Of a DNA stretch of 64,000 bases, positions 34,130-44,419 are shown one piece after another (position 1 is the stretch's first letter; each line of letters opens with the position of its first letter). Location of the stretch: positions 42,660 to 106,659 of the forward strand of contig NZ_VCNJ01000057.1 in assembly GCF_005938625.1 (NCBI RefSeq). The letters are read 5' to 3'. A program made the position numbers and the translations under genes. The notes under the pieces are model-generated. The model was not told the origin of the DNA. It saw only the letters and a list, made by a program, of their open reading frames with translations, and did not search any database. This DNA comes from Pseudomonas fluorescens. GTDB taxonomy: Bacteria; Pseudomonadota; Gammaproteobacteria; Pseudomonadales; Pseudomonadaceae.

Positions 34130-35665
34130 TTAATGGTGAGTTAATGCGCTGATGAAGTCCGCCGCCGGCATCGGTTTGCCGAACAGGTAGCCTTGCAGAA
34201 AGTTGACGTGATGTGCGGTCAGATAATCGGCTTGCGCCTGAGTTTCGACACCTTCGGCAACAATACCCAGATCAAGCTTGGCCGACAGTTCGATAATGGT
34301 GTCGAGAATGTGTCGGGACAGCGCATCGATGCCGATCATGGCGACGAAACTCTGATCGATCTTGAGGAAATCCACATTGAATTTGCGCAAGTAGCCGAGG
34401 CTTGAGTGACCGGTACCGAAGTCGTCAATCGCGATCTTCACGCCCAGTGCATGGAGTTGCTCGAACAGTTGGCGGGTGATGTCGGTCGGCTCGATCAATT
34501 CGCGCTCGGTCAGCTCCAGCACCAGGCTGACGCTGTCGGGCGCGAACGCGGCGAGAAACGTTCGGCAGTCCTCCACCAGCTCCAGGTCCTTGCAATGGCT
34601 GGCGGTGATATTGATACCGATATGAAACGGCGAGGTGAACGTTGGTGACAACGGCCCCAGCAGCGCTGCGGTTTGTTGCATCAGTGCGCGAGTCATCGGC
34701 ACGATCAACCCCGAATGCTCGGCGAACGGAATAAACAGATCCGGGCGCACCAGGCCTTCTTTGGGGTGAGTCCAGCGCATCAATACTTCGGCTCCCGACC
34801 ATGCCTTGCTGTCGCCATGCACCACGGGCTGAAAGTAAGGAATGAACTCGCCTGCCTCGAGCGCCCGGAGCATCTCGTGGCTCGGAGATGTAGAGCGCTT
34901 CTGCAAGACATGGCCGATGGCCCCCGACACCACACCAAAAAAGATCAACAGACTGAACAGCGGCGGATATTCATCGGCCATGTAGCGCCAGGTTTCGCCC
35001 TCGGGAAACCCCGCAGAAACGCTGAACGCATAACGCGAGGAGTCCAGCGTGTTTTGCGCTATGGGCAACGCGGGCAGGGCGCCGGTATGTACTTTGCCGT
35101 CGGCCGACAGCCAGTTGTCGCCCACTTGCAGCACCAGCAACATGTGCCGGCCGATCAGACGCAACATGTTGCTCAGATGGTAACCGTCCAGTGTCGTCAG
35201 GGCGCCGCCGCGACCTTCGCTGAGCCGGTAGACCAACAGGGCGGTGTTGGGTGTGACGGGGTTGCCATTCATCAGCCACAACTTGCCCTGGTTGTAGTCA
35301 CCCGCGTTGACGGCTTCCTTGAAGTTGCCAAACAACGAGCTGCAATAGAGGTTGTCGTCCCACACCAGATTGGTCGAGCGTACAAACGGGCGGCGGGTCA
35401 CCTGCTCGCGCAAGGCGAGTTTGACGTTCTCGCAGGTCTGGCCGGCCAGTGGCAGCAATTCACGGGCGGCCTGGGCGGTGTTGTCGAGCATCAATTCGAA
35501 TTGGCCCAACGCCTCTTCGGCAGTCTGTTGCGAGCCTTGTTCCAGCGTGCGTTCGGCTTGCATATAAAGAATCGCGCTGCCCAGCAATACCGGAAGCAAG
35601 CCGCTGAGCAGTGTGAAAACGATGCGGGTGCTGCGTTTGCGGCGGGGTCTGACGGTCAACGGCAT
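34130..35665 (-). CDS. CSS-motif/EAL-domain cyclic-di-GMP phosphodiesterase
   Basis: A 511-residue membrane protein. A first helix (VFTLLSGLLPVLLGSAIL), a periplasmic CSS domain with the YCSSLFG motif and the second conserved Cys (GQTCENV), a second helix (FSLLIFFGVVSGAIGHVL), then a cytoplasmic EAL domain. Key EAL elements: GAEVLMRW (EVL variant of the signature), INITASHC, LELTEREL, IDDFGTGHSSLGYLRKF, FLKIDQSFV and VAEGVETQAQ. The residues for metal binding look intact, so c-di-GMP hydrolysis is likely, controlled by the periplasmic disulfide as in E. coli homologues. A standalone gene. Confidence 0.92.
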   Translation of the reverse strand: MPLTVRPRRKRSTRIVFTLLSGLLPVLLGSAILYMQAERTLEQGSQQTAEEALGQFELMLDNTAQAARELLPLAGQTCENVKLALREQVTRRPFVRSTNLVWDDNLYCSSLFGNFKEAVNAGDYNQGKLWLMNGNPVTPNTALLVYRLSEGRGGALTTLDGYHLSNMLRLIGRHMLLVLQVGDNWLSADGKVHTGALPALPIAQNTLDSSRYAFSVSAGFPEGETWRYMADEYPPLFSLLIFFGVVSGAIGHVLQKRSTSPSHEMLRALEAGEFIPYFQPVVHGDSKAWSGAEVLMRWTHPKEGLVRPDLFIPFAEHSGLIVPMTRALMQQTAALLGPLSPTFTSPFHIGINITASHCKDLELVEDCRTFLAAFAPDSVSLVLELTERELIEPTDITRQLFEQLHALGVKIAIDDFGTGHSSLGYLRKFNVDFLKIDQSFVAMIGIDALSRHILDTIIELSAKLDLGIVAEGVETQAQADYLTAHHVNFLQGYLFGKPMPAADFISALTHH

Positions 35666-35783
35666 GGGCGCATCCTGTCGCGGTGGAGTGGGGCTCTCGA
35701 ATGCAGGCCGGACAACGGCGCGCCGCTGAAAATCAGATCAGCCAGAGGGGAGGATAGATGGCTGAAGGCGCTTGCGCCGCTCA

Positions 35784-36653
35784 TCAGTGCTTCATTCGCG
35801 TTGCCACCTCGATAAAGGCCAGAGTAGCGGGTGACGCCTGACGCTGATCAAGAACGGCAAGTCCGACCTGACGCTGCACGGCGGGCAACAACGGCTTCTT
35901 CACGTAACGAGGTGAGGCGTCGTCCGGCAAAGACCCTTCGGCAACAATCGTGATGGCGTCACCACGGCTGACCGTGTCGAGAGTGCTGAGCAGTTGCGAG
36001 CAGCGATAGCGAATGTTCGGCTGCAAACGCGCGGCCGTGAACAGCCGCGATACCAGTTCCGAAGAACCAGCCTCAGTAAGCACGAAAGGGGCGTCGCACA
36101 GATCCTTGAGACTCAACGCCGACCGCGCTGCCAGGGGATGATCCAAAGGGAGCAGGGCAACCATCTGATCTTCGAGCAAGGCAAATGTGTCGAAGCGCTC
36201 TTCGGGCAACACCACAAAACCGATGTCGATCCGCCGCTCTTCCAGCCATTGAGTCACTTGCCGGTCCGGACCTTCATCGATGTGCACTTCGATGCCCGGA
36301 TGCGCTTCTCGATAGCGTCGCAGGATGTTTGGCAACAGTTTGATCGACGAGGTGGGCCCGAACGAGCCGATGCGCAAGGTGCCGCTTTTCATGCCACGCG
36401 CATCGGCGGCTTCCTGACGCAAGGTGTTGGCCAGACCGAGCATGGCGCGGGCGCGCAGCAACAGTTGCTCGCCGATATCGCTGAGCTCCACTGACGATTG
36501 GTGCCGACGCAGCAACTCAACGCCGAGCTCCTGCTCCAGCGACTTCATCGCGTGGGACACCGCCGACTGCGAAATCCCCAGCCGATGCGCGGCGAGGGTG
36601 AAACCGCGCAGTTCGGCGACCAGCGAGAAGATCTCCAGTTGCGTGAGGGTCAT
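35784..36653 (-). CDS. LysR-family transcriptional regulator
   Basis: A 289-residue LysR protein. The N-terminal winged helix-turn-helix is LEIFSLVAELRGFTLAAHRLGISQSAVSHAMKSLE; the rest is the ligand-binding domain. It is divergent from the EamA exporter gene 79 bases away, so it may control that gene. Confidence 0.92.
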   Translation of the reverse strand: MTLTQLEIFSLVAELRGFTLAAHRLGISQSAVSHAMKSLEQELGVELLRRHQSSVELSDIGEQLLLRARAMLGLANTLRQEAADARGMKSGTLRIGSFGPTSSIKLLPNILRRYREAHPGIEVHIDEGPDRQVTQWLEERRIDIGFVVLPEERFDTFALLEDQMVALLPLDHPLAARSALSLKDLCDAPFVLTEAGSSELVSRLFTAARLQPNIRYRCSQLLSTLDTVSRGDAITIVAEGSLPDDASPRYVKKPLLPAVQRQVGLAVLDQRQASPATLAFIEVATRMKH

Positions 36654-36731
36654 GAGTGTTTGCTCATTTTACGATGACAGGGAATGAGGTGAATGATACG
36701 GCATTCCGCACATTCTTTGGTCTGGAGCGTC

Positions 36732-37679
36732 ATGCGCAACGTCGAGCAACTGCACACAACATCATCCGACATACCCGTTTACCTGACACTGGCGGCGGTC
36801 ACCATGATCTGGGGCGGGACCTTTGTCGCCGGGCGTTTTCTGGCTGGCAGCCTGAGCCCGATATTCGCCGCTAGCCTGCGCTTCTTGCTGGCCAGTGCAG
36901 CGTTGCTCGGCTTTTTGTGGCTAGCGCGGATCCCCTTGGCGCGGCCGAGCCCACGGCAGTGGCTGCAACTGACGCTGCTGGGTTTTTTCGGGATTTTCTT
37001 CTACAACCTGTGCTTCTTTTACGGCCTGCAATATATCAACGCCTCGCGCGCCTCGTTGATCGTCGCGTTGAACCCGGCAGTGATCGGTCTGGCCTCGTGG
37101 TGGTTGTTCAAAGAGCGCCTGGGCCGGATGAGAGTCGCCGGCATCGCGACCTGTATTGTCGGCGCCGGTCTGGTGATCGTCAGTCGCAATCCGCAGTTAC
37201 TGGCTGCAGCGCCTGATGCATGGATCGGTGATCTGTTGATTCTCGGCTGTGTGCTGGGCTGGGGTGTTTACTCGTTGTTTTCCCGTGAACTCAACCAGAC
37301 GCTGGGGCCGGTGCAGACCGTGACGTACTCGATCCTGACCGGCACGCTGATGTTGTGGATTCTGGCGGCCGTACGCGGCGAGCTGAGCTGGAGTGCGCTG
37401 AATAACCTTGGTTTGCCGCAATGGCTGAGTCTGATCTACCTCGGCGTTCTCGGCTCGGCGCTGGCCTACATCGGCTACTACGATGGCATTCGTAAAATCG
37501 GCGCGACGCGCAGCGGCGTGTTTATCGCGCTCAACCCATTGACGGCGGTCATCCTTGGCGCGCTGCTGCTGGGCGAGCAACTGACGCCGGCCATGTGCCT
37601 GGGCGGTGCACTGATCCTGGGCGGCATCTACCTGTGCAACAAACCCCTTGCAGCGGGCGCAAAAAAGCGGATTTTATAG
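36732..37679 (+). CDS. EamA/DMT-family exporter
   Basis: A 315-residue inner-membrane protein with ten predicted helices and two EamA repeats (AAVTMIWGGTFVAGRFLAG; ASRASLIVALNPAVIGLASW; TRSGVFIALNPLTAVILGALLLGE). ATG 36732 has GGAG just upstream and is preferred to the ATG at 36693. Family members export metabolites such as amino acids; the substrate is unknown. Divergent LysR gene. Confidence 0.9.
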   Translation: MRNVEQLHTTSSDIPVYLTLAAVTMIWGGTFVAGRFLAGSLSPIFAASLRFLLASAALLGFLWLARIPLARPSPRQWLQLTLLGFFGIFFYNLCFFYGLQYINASRASLIVALNPAVIGLASWWLFKERLGRMRVAGIATCIVGAGLVIVSRNPQLLAAAPDAWIGDLLILGCVLGWGVYSLFSRELNQTLGPVQTVTYSILTGTLMLWILAAVRGELSWSALNNLGLPQWLSLIYLGVLGSALAYIGYYDGIRKIGATRSGVFIALNPLTAVILGALLLGEQLTPAMCLGGALILGGIYLCNKPLAAGAKKRIL

Positions 37680-37924
37680 AGAGAGCAGACAAGCCTATTT
37701 ACGCTGTGTAGAATCGGGTTACGCATACAATAATAATCGTCTTCTGGCAGCAGAAGCCTCGCCCGCAAGAGCCTTGGGTCGACAATGAAGATATTCGGGT
37801 TCCAACTGATCTATGGTGACTTCCTCGCCCGCAGTGTGCGTGGCATCTCCTGCGCGCCACCCGCCGACCTCGCATGACTGACAAATAACCCTGGTTAATT
37901 GATAAGAAATGATGAGGCGCCACC

Positions 37925-39001
37925 ATGGCAGATTTATACGAAAACCCAATGGGCCTGATGGGCTTTGAGTTCATCGAGCTCGCATCGCCGGTGCCGGGCA
38001 CCCTGGAGCCGATCTTCGAGATCATGGGCTTCACCAAAGTCGCGACCCACCGCTCCAAGAACGTGCATCTGTACCGTCAGGGCGCGATCAACCTGATCCT
38101 CAACAACGAACCGAACAGCGTCGCGTCGTACTTCGCGGCCGAGCACGGCCCGTCGGTTTGCGGCATGGCATTCCGCGTCAAGGATTCGCAAAAAGCCTAC
38201 AACCGTGCACTGGAACTCGGCGCTCAGCCGATCCACATCGAAACCGGCCCGATGGAGCTGAACCTGCCGGCGATCAAAGGCATTGGCGGCGCGCCGCTGT
38301 ACCTGATCGACCGTTTTGGCGAAGGCAGCTCGATCTATGACATCGATTTCGTGTTTATCGAAGGCGTTGATCGCAACCCGGTTGGCGCTGGCCTGAAGAT
38401 CATCGACCACCTGACGCACAACGTGTATCGCGGTCGCATGGCTTACTGGGCGAACTTCTACGAGAAGCTGTTCAACTTCCGTGAGATCCGTTACTTCGAC
38501 ATCAAGGGCGAATACACCGGCCTGACCTCGAAAGCGATGACCGCACCGGACGGCATGATCCGCATTCCGTTAAACGAAGAGTCGTCCAAAGGCGCGGGGC
38601 AGATCGAAGAGTTCCTGATGCAGTTCAACGGTGAGGGCATCCAGCACGTCGCGTTCCTCACCGATGACCTGATCAAGACCTGGGATCAGTTGAAGAAAAT
38701 CGGCATGCGCTTCATGACTGCGCCGCCAGACACCTACTACGAAATGCTCGAAGGCCGTCTGCCAAACCACGGCGAGCCAGTTGATCAGCTGCAATCGCGC
38801 GGCATCCTGCTCGACGGTGCCTCGGAGCAGGGCGACAAGCGCCTGCTGCTGCAGATCTTCTCGGAAACCCTGATGGGCCCGGTGTTCTTCGAATTCATCC
38901 AGCGCAAGGGCGATGATGGTTTCGGTGAAGGTAACTTCAAGGCACTGTTCGAATCGATCGAGCGTGATCAGGTGCGTCGTGGTGTACTTGCCACAGAGTA
39001 A
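37925..39001 (+). CDS. hpd: 4-hydroxyphenylpyruvate dioxygenase
   Basis: A 358-residue iron enzyme of tyrosine breakdown, making homogentisate. The iron ligands are His161 (IDHLTHNVYRG), His240 (IQHVAFLTDD) and Glu321 (FFEFIQRKG). MADLYENPMGLMGFEFIE is the Pseudomonas N-terminus. The 245-base gap upstream holds no gene that I can support. Confidence 0.96.
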   Translation: MADLYENPMGLMGFEFIELASPVPGTLEPIFEIMGFTKVATHRSKNVHLYRQGAINLILNNEPNSVASYFAAEHGPSVCGMAFRVKDSQKAYNRALELGAQPIHIETGPMELNLPAIKGIGGAPLYLIDRFGEGSSIYDIDFVFIEGVDRNPVGAGLKIIDHLTHNVYRGRMAYWANFYEKLFNFREIRYFDIKGEYTGLTSKAMTAPDGMIRIPLNEESSKGAGQIEEFLMQFNGEGIQHVAFLTDDLIKTWDQLKKIGMRFMTAPPDTYYEMLEGRLPNHGEPVDQLQSRGILLDGASEQGDKRLLLQIFSETLMGPVFFEFIQRKGDDGFGEGNFKALFESIERDQVRRGVLATE

Positions 39002-39014
39002 TCGGCCACTGAAA

Positions 39015-39058
39015 TGAAAAAATCCCGGCCTGCAGCGATGCAGGGCCGGGATTTTTTT
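39015..39058. terminator. terminator after hpd
   Basis: Stem ATCCCGGCC / GGCCGGGAT (39022-39030 and 39043-39051) with an inner TGCA-GCGA-TGCA hairpin and A/T runs at both ends, so usable by hpd and by convergent rarD. Confidence 0.9.
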
Positions 39059-39073
39059 CAAGATCTTTTGCTT

Positions 39074-39955
39074 TTAAGGACGGCGTTGCCGCGTCAGGTG
39101 TTTGAATCCTTCGAAGACCAGCACCACAACCGCCAGCCAGATCGGAATATACGTCAGCCACTCCCCGGACTTGATGCTCTCACCGAGCAACAACGCCACA
39201 CCGAGCAGCAACACCGGCTCAACATAACTCAACAAACCAAACAGACTGAATGGCAGCAAACGGCTGGCAATGATATACACCACCAATGCCGACGCACTGA
39301 TCAACCCGAGCAACGGGATCAGCCACATCAGCCCCGGGTATTGATCAAACACGCCAAAGCCTTGCTCGCCACCCTGCACAAACCAGTAGGCGACTGGCAG
39401 CATCAGTGTCATGTCGATCCACAAGCCGCCGAGGTGGTCGGTCTTCAAGTATTTGCGCAGGACGAAGTACAGCGGGTAGCCGATCACGACCACCAGTGTC
39501 GCCCAGGAAAATCCACCGACCTGATACAGCTCGTTCAACACCCCCAAAGTGGCGAAGAACACCGCGACTTTCTGCAGATACGACAGACTTTCGCCATAGG
39601 CAATACGTCCGGTCAGGACCATCGCCAGCGGCAGCAGGAAATAGCCCAGCGAGACGTCGAGGCTGTAGCCGTTGAGCGGCGCCCACATGAACAGCCAGAG
39701 TTGCACACCGAGCAGAGCGGCCGAGACGATCAACCCGGCGACCAGTTTTGGCTGTGCCGCGACCATCCGAATCAGCTCCAGCACCCGCCGCCATTCCCCG
39801 GACACCAGCATGAACACGGTCATGCACGGCACGGTCAGCAGCATCCGCCAGCCGAAAATCTCTACGCCACTCAACGGTGTGAGCAGCGAAGTGTAGTAAT
39901 ACATGACGGCAAACAGCACCGAGGCTGAAACCGATAGAGCGATACCTTTAGACAA
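39074..39955 (-). CDS. rarD: RarD-type EamA transporter
   Basis: A 293-residue, ten-helix membrane protein of the RarD family (chloramphenicol-sensitivity protein). SVLFAVMYYYTSLLTPLSGVE, GWRMLLTVPC, ALLGVQLWLFMWAPLNG, DVSLGYFLLPLAMVLTGR and LLSYVEPVLLLGVALLLGE are family features. The start is TTG at 39955 with GAGGA four bases before; it gives MSKGIALSVSASVLF, as in homologues. The open frame upstream includes a REP element and is not coding. Confidence 0.88.
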   Translation of the reverse strand: MSKGIALSVSASVLFAVMYYYTSLLTPLSGVEIFGWRMLLTVPCMTVFMLVSGEWRRVLELIRMVAAQPKLVAGLIVSAALLGVQLWLFMWAPLNGYSLDVSLGYFLLPLAMVLTGRIAYGESLSYLQKVAVFFATLGVLNELYQVGGFSWATLVVVIGYPLYFVLRKYLKTDHLGGLWIDMTLMLPVAYWFVQGGEQGFGVFDQYPGLMWLIPLLGLISASALVVYIIASRLLPFSLFGLLSYVEPVLLLGVALLLGESIKSGEWLTYIPIWLAVVVLVFEGFKHLTRQRRP

Positions 39956-40057
39956 ACTGTCCTCGCGGGGGTTGATGGTCAAACGGGGCGCGAAGGATAC
40001 GTGGTTTTTGTGCTGAATATTGGCCGGATGCTCAATATTCTTCACACGCATTCCCTC

Positions 40058-40090
40058 GCAGGAGCTGCCGCAGGCTGCGATCTTTTGATC
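40058..40090. repeat. single REP element (GGAGCTGCCG family)
   Basis: GGAGCTGCCGCAGGCTGCGA followed by TCTTTTGATC, the same core as in the elements at 32065 and 49087. It lies between rarD and the acyltransferase gene. Confidence 0.75.
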
Positions 40091-40109
40091 TCGCCTTATA
40101 AAGTCGACA

Positions 40110-42227
40110 TTACTGAGCAACCTTCAATGGATTGCCAAAGCGCATGAGGTACATCTCGCCGAACTTGTACGAGGCATAATCGGTGATATGCCCAATGTCA
40201 CGATAGACTGGCAAACCGTCGACGGTGGTCATGCACGCGTCGTCTTTGCATTGCACGATTTTCGGATCTATGACGATCAAACCGGGGTATTCGTTTTTCA
40301 AATCATTGAACAGTTGTTCCAGCACCGGCTCCTTGGCGCCTGACCACGGCGCCGTCGCGCAGAGGCTGCTTTGCTCGGCACTGCCCATCAGCCCGCGCAA
40401 CTTGACCTGTTGCAGCAGGCACGTGTTGATCCCTGCAGGCATGGGCAGGGTGTTTTCCAGAAAGACCGGCGTAGCACCGGATTCGACAATGATATCCAGG
40501 GCCTTGCGGATCGCTAGCCCGAGGCGTTGTCGCGACAGTTCCGGACTGCGCGGGTCATCCAGCTTCGTGACGATGTCATGGTCGAGATAGGCCTCCCAGA
40601 ACTGACCCACGATCACATACTTGAAATGCTGCTTCGCAATCATGTCGTAATAACGCTGAGCGGCGTCGTGGCATTTTTGATACAGCCCGTTTGTGTATTT
40701 ATTCACGTCGTAGAGGTAGATCCCGGGCAAGGCCAGGCACGCCGGGTAGCCCTGCGTCAGTACGGCAAGATTGGCATCCCTGGCCAGCGTTTCAACAAAG
40801 CCCCAGTAATGATTCGAAAACGAATCGCCCATCAGCAATATTTGCGGTGCGGCCTGCGCGCCGCCCGCAATACAGCCAGGATCGGCGCCATCGCTGACAC
40901 CCAGGCATCCTTCCCGATTGGCCGGAACAGATGCTTTCAAGCCATTGAACACGTTGTTGTAGCCCTGGTTGAAGCGGTTCGGCCAGCCTTCCTGTCTGAC
41001 GCCGGCAGCGTGGAGCAGCGACAGGCCGATAGCCGGCACGATCATCAGCACGACCAGAGTTTTGGCAAAGCCGAGCCTGGCCTTGCGAAAGCGGTTTTCG
41101 ATCAACACATAGCAGAGCCACGCCGTGACGAATGTGCAGACGAAGTAAACGATCGTCATCGGCGGGGTGAGCGCGATGCCCATGTAATTCATTACCGCCA
41201 GGATCGGCCAGTGCCATAAGTACAAGGAGTACGAGAGCGTACCGATAAACACCAGCGGTTTGAACGCCAGCAGTTTCGAGGTGATGCTGGCATCGCCAAC
41301 ACCCTTGAACAGCAAGGCTGCCGTAGCGAGGCACACGGCAATGGCGTGGTATCGCGGAAAACCCGGCAGGATATCTTCCAGGGTGGCGCAGTAGATGATC
41401 GTCACCAGCGAAAGCGCGCAGACCAGCGTGGCGCTCAGGCGATTGAGCCTGAACGTGTCCGTGCCGAAGATGACCGCACAGGAGCCAATCATCAATTCGA
41501 AAATTCGCGCAGTGAAGAAGTAGTAGTTTTTATCCGGAGCGGAGTAAGACAGGTACAGCGCGAGCGCCATGGCCGCCAGGGTCAAGCCGAGTACCGCCGC
41601 TTTGAAAGCGCTTTTCGCCAGATAGCGGTAGAGCAACCAGAGGCCCAGTGGCAGCGCCAGATACCACTGCCATTCGATGGCCAGCGACCAGGTGTGCAGC
41701 AGTGGCAGACTGGCCGCATCGGGCGTGGCATATCCCGTTGTGACTTTGGCGAAGTACTGGTTGGAGATGATCAGCGACGTGTACTTTTCGCTTTTGAGAG
41801 AGTCGACATAGTCATCGGGCAAGTACAGCAGCGTTGTGATTAACAGCGTTACAACCAGCAAGGCAATGACGGCCGGTTGCAGGCGCCAGATTCGACGCGT
41901 GTAGAACCCCGAAAAAGTGAACGTGCCGTTGTTCAGCGATTTCATGATGATCGCGGTCGTCAAATAACCCGAGATCACGAAGAAGATATCGACGCCAATA
42001 AAACCGGACGGGAAAAACGTCAGGCCGCCGTGGAAAATCAACACCAGCAACACGGCGATTGCGCGTAGCCCGTCGATATCCGCACGGTATTCAATCGAGG
42101 GTTTGCGATCGCCGGCGGTCGCGGTCGATGCCGGCGAAGGTAGCTCTTGCAGCTTTTTATCGGCAAACCATTTGAACAGCAGCCCACGCAAAGGCTTTCT
42201 GGATACCTCGACAGGGCGATTGTGCAT
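40110..42227 (-). CDS. acyltransferase (AT3 membrane domain plus SGNH domain)
   Basis: A 705-residue protein of the OafA type that acylates surface polysaccharide. Residues 45-400 are an acyltransferase-3 domain with about ten helices (YRADIDGLRAIAVLLVLIFH, GFIGVDIFFVISGYL, LLHTWSLAIEWQWYLALPL). The C-terminal part is a periplasmic SGNH esterase-like domain: LLMGDSFSNHYWGF (Ser) and VYRDIGHITDYAS (Asp-x-x-His). The start at 42227 (MHNRPVEVSRKP) follows AAGGAC; the earlier ATG has no ribosome site. Acceptor sugar unknown; no glycosyltransferase cluster is adjacent. Confidence 0.9.
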   Translation of the reverse strand: MHNRPVEVSRKPLRGLLFKWFADKKLQELPSPASTATAGDRKPSIEYRADIDGLRAIAVLLVLIFHGGLTFFPSGFIGVDIFFVISGYLTTAIIMKSLNNGTFTFSGFYTRRIWRLQPAVIALLVVTLLITTLLYLPDDYVDSLKSEKYTSLIISNQYFAKVTTGYATPDAASLPLLHTWSLAIEWQWYLALPLGLWLLYRYLAKSAFKAAVLGLTLAAMALALYLSYSAPDKNYYFFTARIFELMIGSCAVIFGTDTFRLNRLSATLVCALSLVTIIYCATLEDILPGFPRYHAIAVCLATAALLFKGVGDASITSKLLAFKPLVFIGTLSYSLYLWHWPILAVMNYMGIALTPPMTIVYFVCTFVTAWLCYVLIENRFRKARLGFAKTLVVLMIVPAIGLSLLHAAGVRQEGWPNRFNQGYNNVFNGLKASVPANREGCLGVSDGADPGCIAGGAQAAPQILLMGDSFSNHYWGFVETLARDANLAVLTQGYPACLALPGIYLYDVNKYTNGLYQKCHDAAQRYYDMIAKQHFKYVIVGQFWEAYLDHDIVTKLDDPRSPELSRQRLGLAIRKALDIIVESGATPVFLENTLPMPAGINTCLLQQVKLRGLMGSAEQSSLCATAPWSGAKEPVLEQLFNDLKNEYPGLIVIDPKIVQCKDDACMTTVDGLPVYRDIGHITDYASYKFGEMYLMRFGNPLKVAQ

Positions 42228-42339
42228 GCATAAGTCCTTGGCTGTTTCCGAGCGATCAATCAATTGATTCCATTTGATCGCGCTTGAATCGATGAACAAA
42301 CAGCCGAGGGTGTCGGCTGTCGAACGGACAGGGGAAAGC

Positions 42340-43353
42340 TCACGTCAGGTACGGTTTACGCCCCGACACAAAATGGCTCACATCGTTGAACCCCGGTGTC
42401 GATGAATGCCCCGGTGTCACCAGTGAGTCGATAAACGCTTCATCCTCTGCCGTGATCTTCACCGCCTGCGCTTTGGTGTAGGCATCCCATTGCGCCTCAG
42501 TGCGCGGCCCGACAATCGCTGACGTTACCGCGCCGTTGTTCAACACCCAGGCAATCGCAAACTCAACTATCCCGACGCCGCGCTGCTCGGTGTACTGCTG
42601 AATCTGCTGGGCAATGCGCAGCGATTCCACGCGCCATTCGGTTTCCAGAATGCGCTTGTCCTGACGCCCGGCGCGGCTGTTGGCGTCCGGTGTGGCGTCC
42701 GGCGCGTACTTGCCACTGAGCACGCCGCGGGCCAGCGGACTGTAAGGCACTACGCCAAGGCCATAGGTTTGCGCCGCTGTGATCTGTTCGGTCTCGGCCT
42801 GGCGGTTGACGATGTTGTACAACGGCTGGCTGATCACCGGGCGATCAACGCCGAGGTTGTCGGCGACGCGAATCACTTCGGCAATCCGCCAGCCGCGATA
42901 GTTCGACAAGCCCCAGTAGCGAATCTTGCCCTGACGGATCAGATCGCCAATCGCCGACACGCTCACCTCCAGCGGCGTGTTGTGGTCTTCGCGGTGCAGG
43001 TAATAGATGTCGAGATAGTCAGTGCCGAGCCGGGACAGGCTGGCATCGATGCCATTGAAGATGTGTTTGCGGCTCAAACCGCTGCGATTCGGCACGCCGT
43101 CCACCGGGCCGAAACCGACCTTGGTCGCCAGCACCCACTCATGCCGATGACGGGCAATCGCTTCACCGACGATCTCTTCGGAACGGCCGTTGGTGTAGAC
43201 GTCGGCGGTGTCGATGAAATTGATGCCCTGATCCCAGGCCTTGTTGATGATGCGCAGCGAATCATCTGCGCTGGTCTGCTCGCCAAACATCATCGTGCCG
43301 AGGGTGAGGGTGGACACCTGCAAGCCCGAGTGACCGAGTGTGCGAAAGCTCAT
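42340..43353 (-). CDS. aldo/keto reductase
   Basis: A 337-residue NADPH-dependent reductase. FIDTADVYTNGRSEE (Asp and Tyr), LATKVGFG (Lys) and IYYLHREDHNTP (His) make the catalytic tetrad; SNYRGWRI and YSPLARGVLSGKY are typical. Divergent orientation to nothing; a LysR gene lies upstream on the same strand. Substrate unknown. Confidence 0.9.
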   Translation of the reverse strand: MSFRTLGHSGLQVSTLTLGTMMFGEQTSADDSLRIINKAWDQGINFIDTADVYTNGRSEEIVGEAIARHRHEWVLATKVGFGPVDGVPNRSGLSRKHIFNGIDASLSRLGTDYLDIYYLHREDHNTPLEVSVSAIGDLIRQGKIRYWGLSNYRGWRIAEVIRVADNLGVDRPVISQPLYNIVNRQAETEQITAAQTYGLGVVPYSPLARGVLSGKYAPDATPDANSRAGRQDKRILETEWRVESLRIAQQIQQYTEQRGVGIVEFAIAWVLNNGAVTSAIVGPRTEAQWDAYTKAQAVKITAEDEAFIDSLVTPGHSSTPGFNDVSHFVSGRKPYLT

Positions 43354-43421
43354 GCCGAAATCCTTTTGTCGGTGGGAAAGGGTTAATCAAATACCAGAAG
43401 CAGGCGATGCGGCAAAGTGAA

Positions 43422-44321
43422 TTATTGGCTCAATCCTGCACAGCGCTCTTGCAGAAATACCTGCAACACCCTGACCCGTTCCGACACTTGCACCCGATGC
43501 GGACACAGCAGATTGAACGGCGCACTTTCACCTTGCCAATCATTGAACAACGTCACCAACCGCCCGGCGCGCACGTCTTCGGCGATATCGAGCCAGGCTT
43601 TGTAAGCGATTCCATGCCCGGCCAGCGCCCAGCGGCGGGCGACTTCGCCGTCGTCGCTGAAGTAGTCGCCGTGGACTTCGACTTCCAGCGTTTCATCGCC
43701 GCGACTGAAGCGCCAAGTGTTGTAGGGACTGCCGTTACGCAAATAGAGCAGGGCGCTATGCTCGCTCAATTCGCCGGGACGTTGCGGGGTGCCATGAAGC
43801 GCCAGATAGTCAGGACTGGCGCAGGCAACCCGCCGGTGTTGCGGCAGAATCGGTAACGCCACCAGCGTTGAATCGCTTGGCACGCCAAAACGCAACGCCA
43901 CATCGACGGTCTCGCGAAACAGATCGGCATGCCGGTCGTTGAGCAGCAGCTGCAGTGAAATATTCGGATGTTCGCGTTTGAAATCGTCGAGCCACGGCAA
44001 CAACACGTTGCGTCCGAAGTCCGACGGCGCAGCCAGTTGCAACACGCCGCTCAGCCCTTCGTTTTGCTGCTTGATTGCCTGTTCGCCCTCGGTCAGCGCC
44101 GCCAGTGCCAAGCGCACGCTTTGCAGATAACAGCGACCTTCTTCAGTCAGACGAATACTGCGCGTGGAGCGTGCGAACAAGCGGATGCCGAGGCGGGTTT
44201 CCAGGCGCTTCAACGCAATACTGGCGGCGGCTGGCGTCAGCTCCAAGGCACGAGCGGCGGCGGAGATGCTGCCGGCGTCGGCGACGCGGACGAAGATCTC
44301 CAGATCTAGAATCGAGCTCAT
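43422..44321 (-). CDS. LysR-family transcriptional regulator
   Basis: A 299-residue regulator. Helix-turn-helix LEIFVRVADAGSISAAARALELTPAAASIALKRLE; ligand-binding domain follows. The start at 44321 has AAAGGA upstream; the open frame continues to 44393 but without a ribosome site. It precedes the aldo/keto reductase on the same strand and is divergent from the VOC gene, so it may regulate either. Confidence 0.92.
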   Translation of the reverse strand: MSSILDLEIFVRVADAGSISAAARALELTPAAASIALKRLETRLGIRLFARSTRSIRLTEEGRCYLQSVRLALAALTEGEQAIKQQNEGLSGVLQLAAPSDFGRNVLLPWLDDFKREHPNISLQLLLNDRHADLFRETVDVALRFGVPSDSTLVALPILPQHRRVACASPDYLALHGTPQRPGELSEHSALLYLRNGSPYNTWRFSRGDETLEVEVHGDYFSDDGEVARRWALAGHGIAYKAWLDIAEDVRAGRLVTLFNDWQGESAPFNLLCPHRVQVSERVRVLQVFLQERCAGLSQ

Positions 44322-44419
44322 TGCTAAAAATCCTTTAAAGATCTTTGCGTTTTTGCGGGATTTTTCAGTGATTGGCAAGGGCAGATACTGCAATCAGTCA
44401 ACAATCGCAGGAGAGGCGC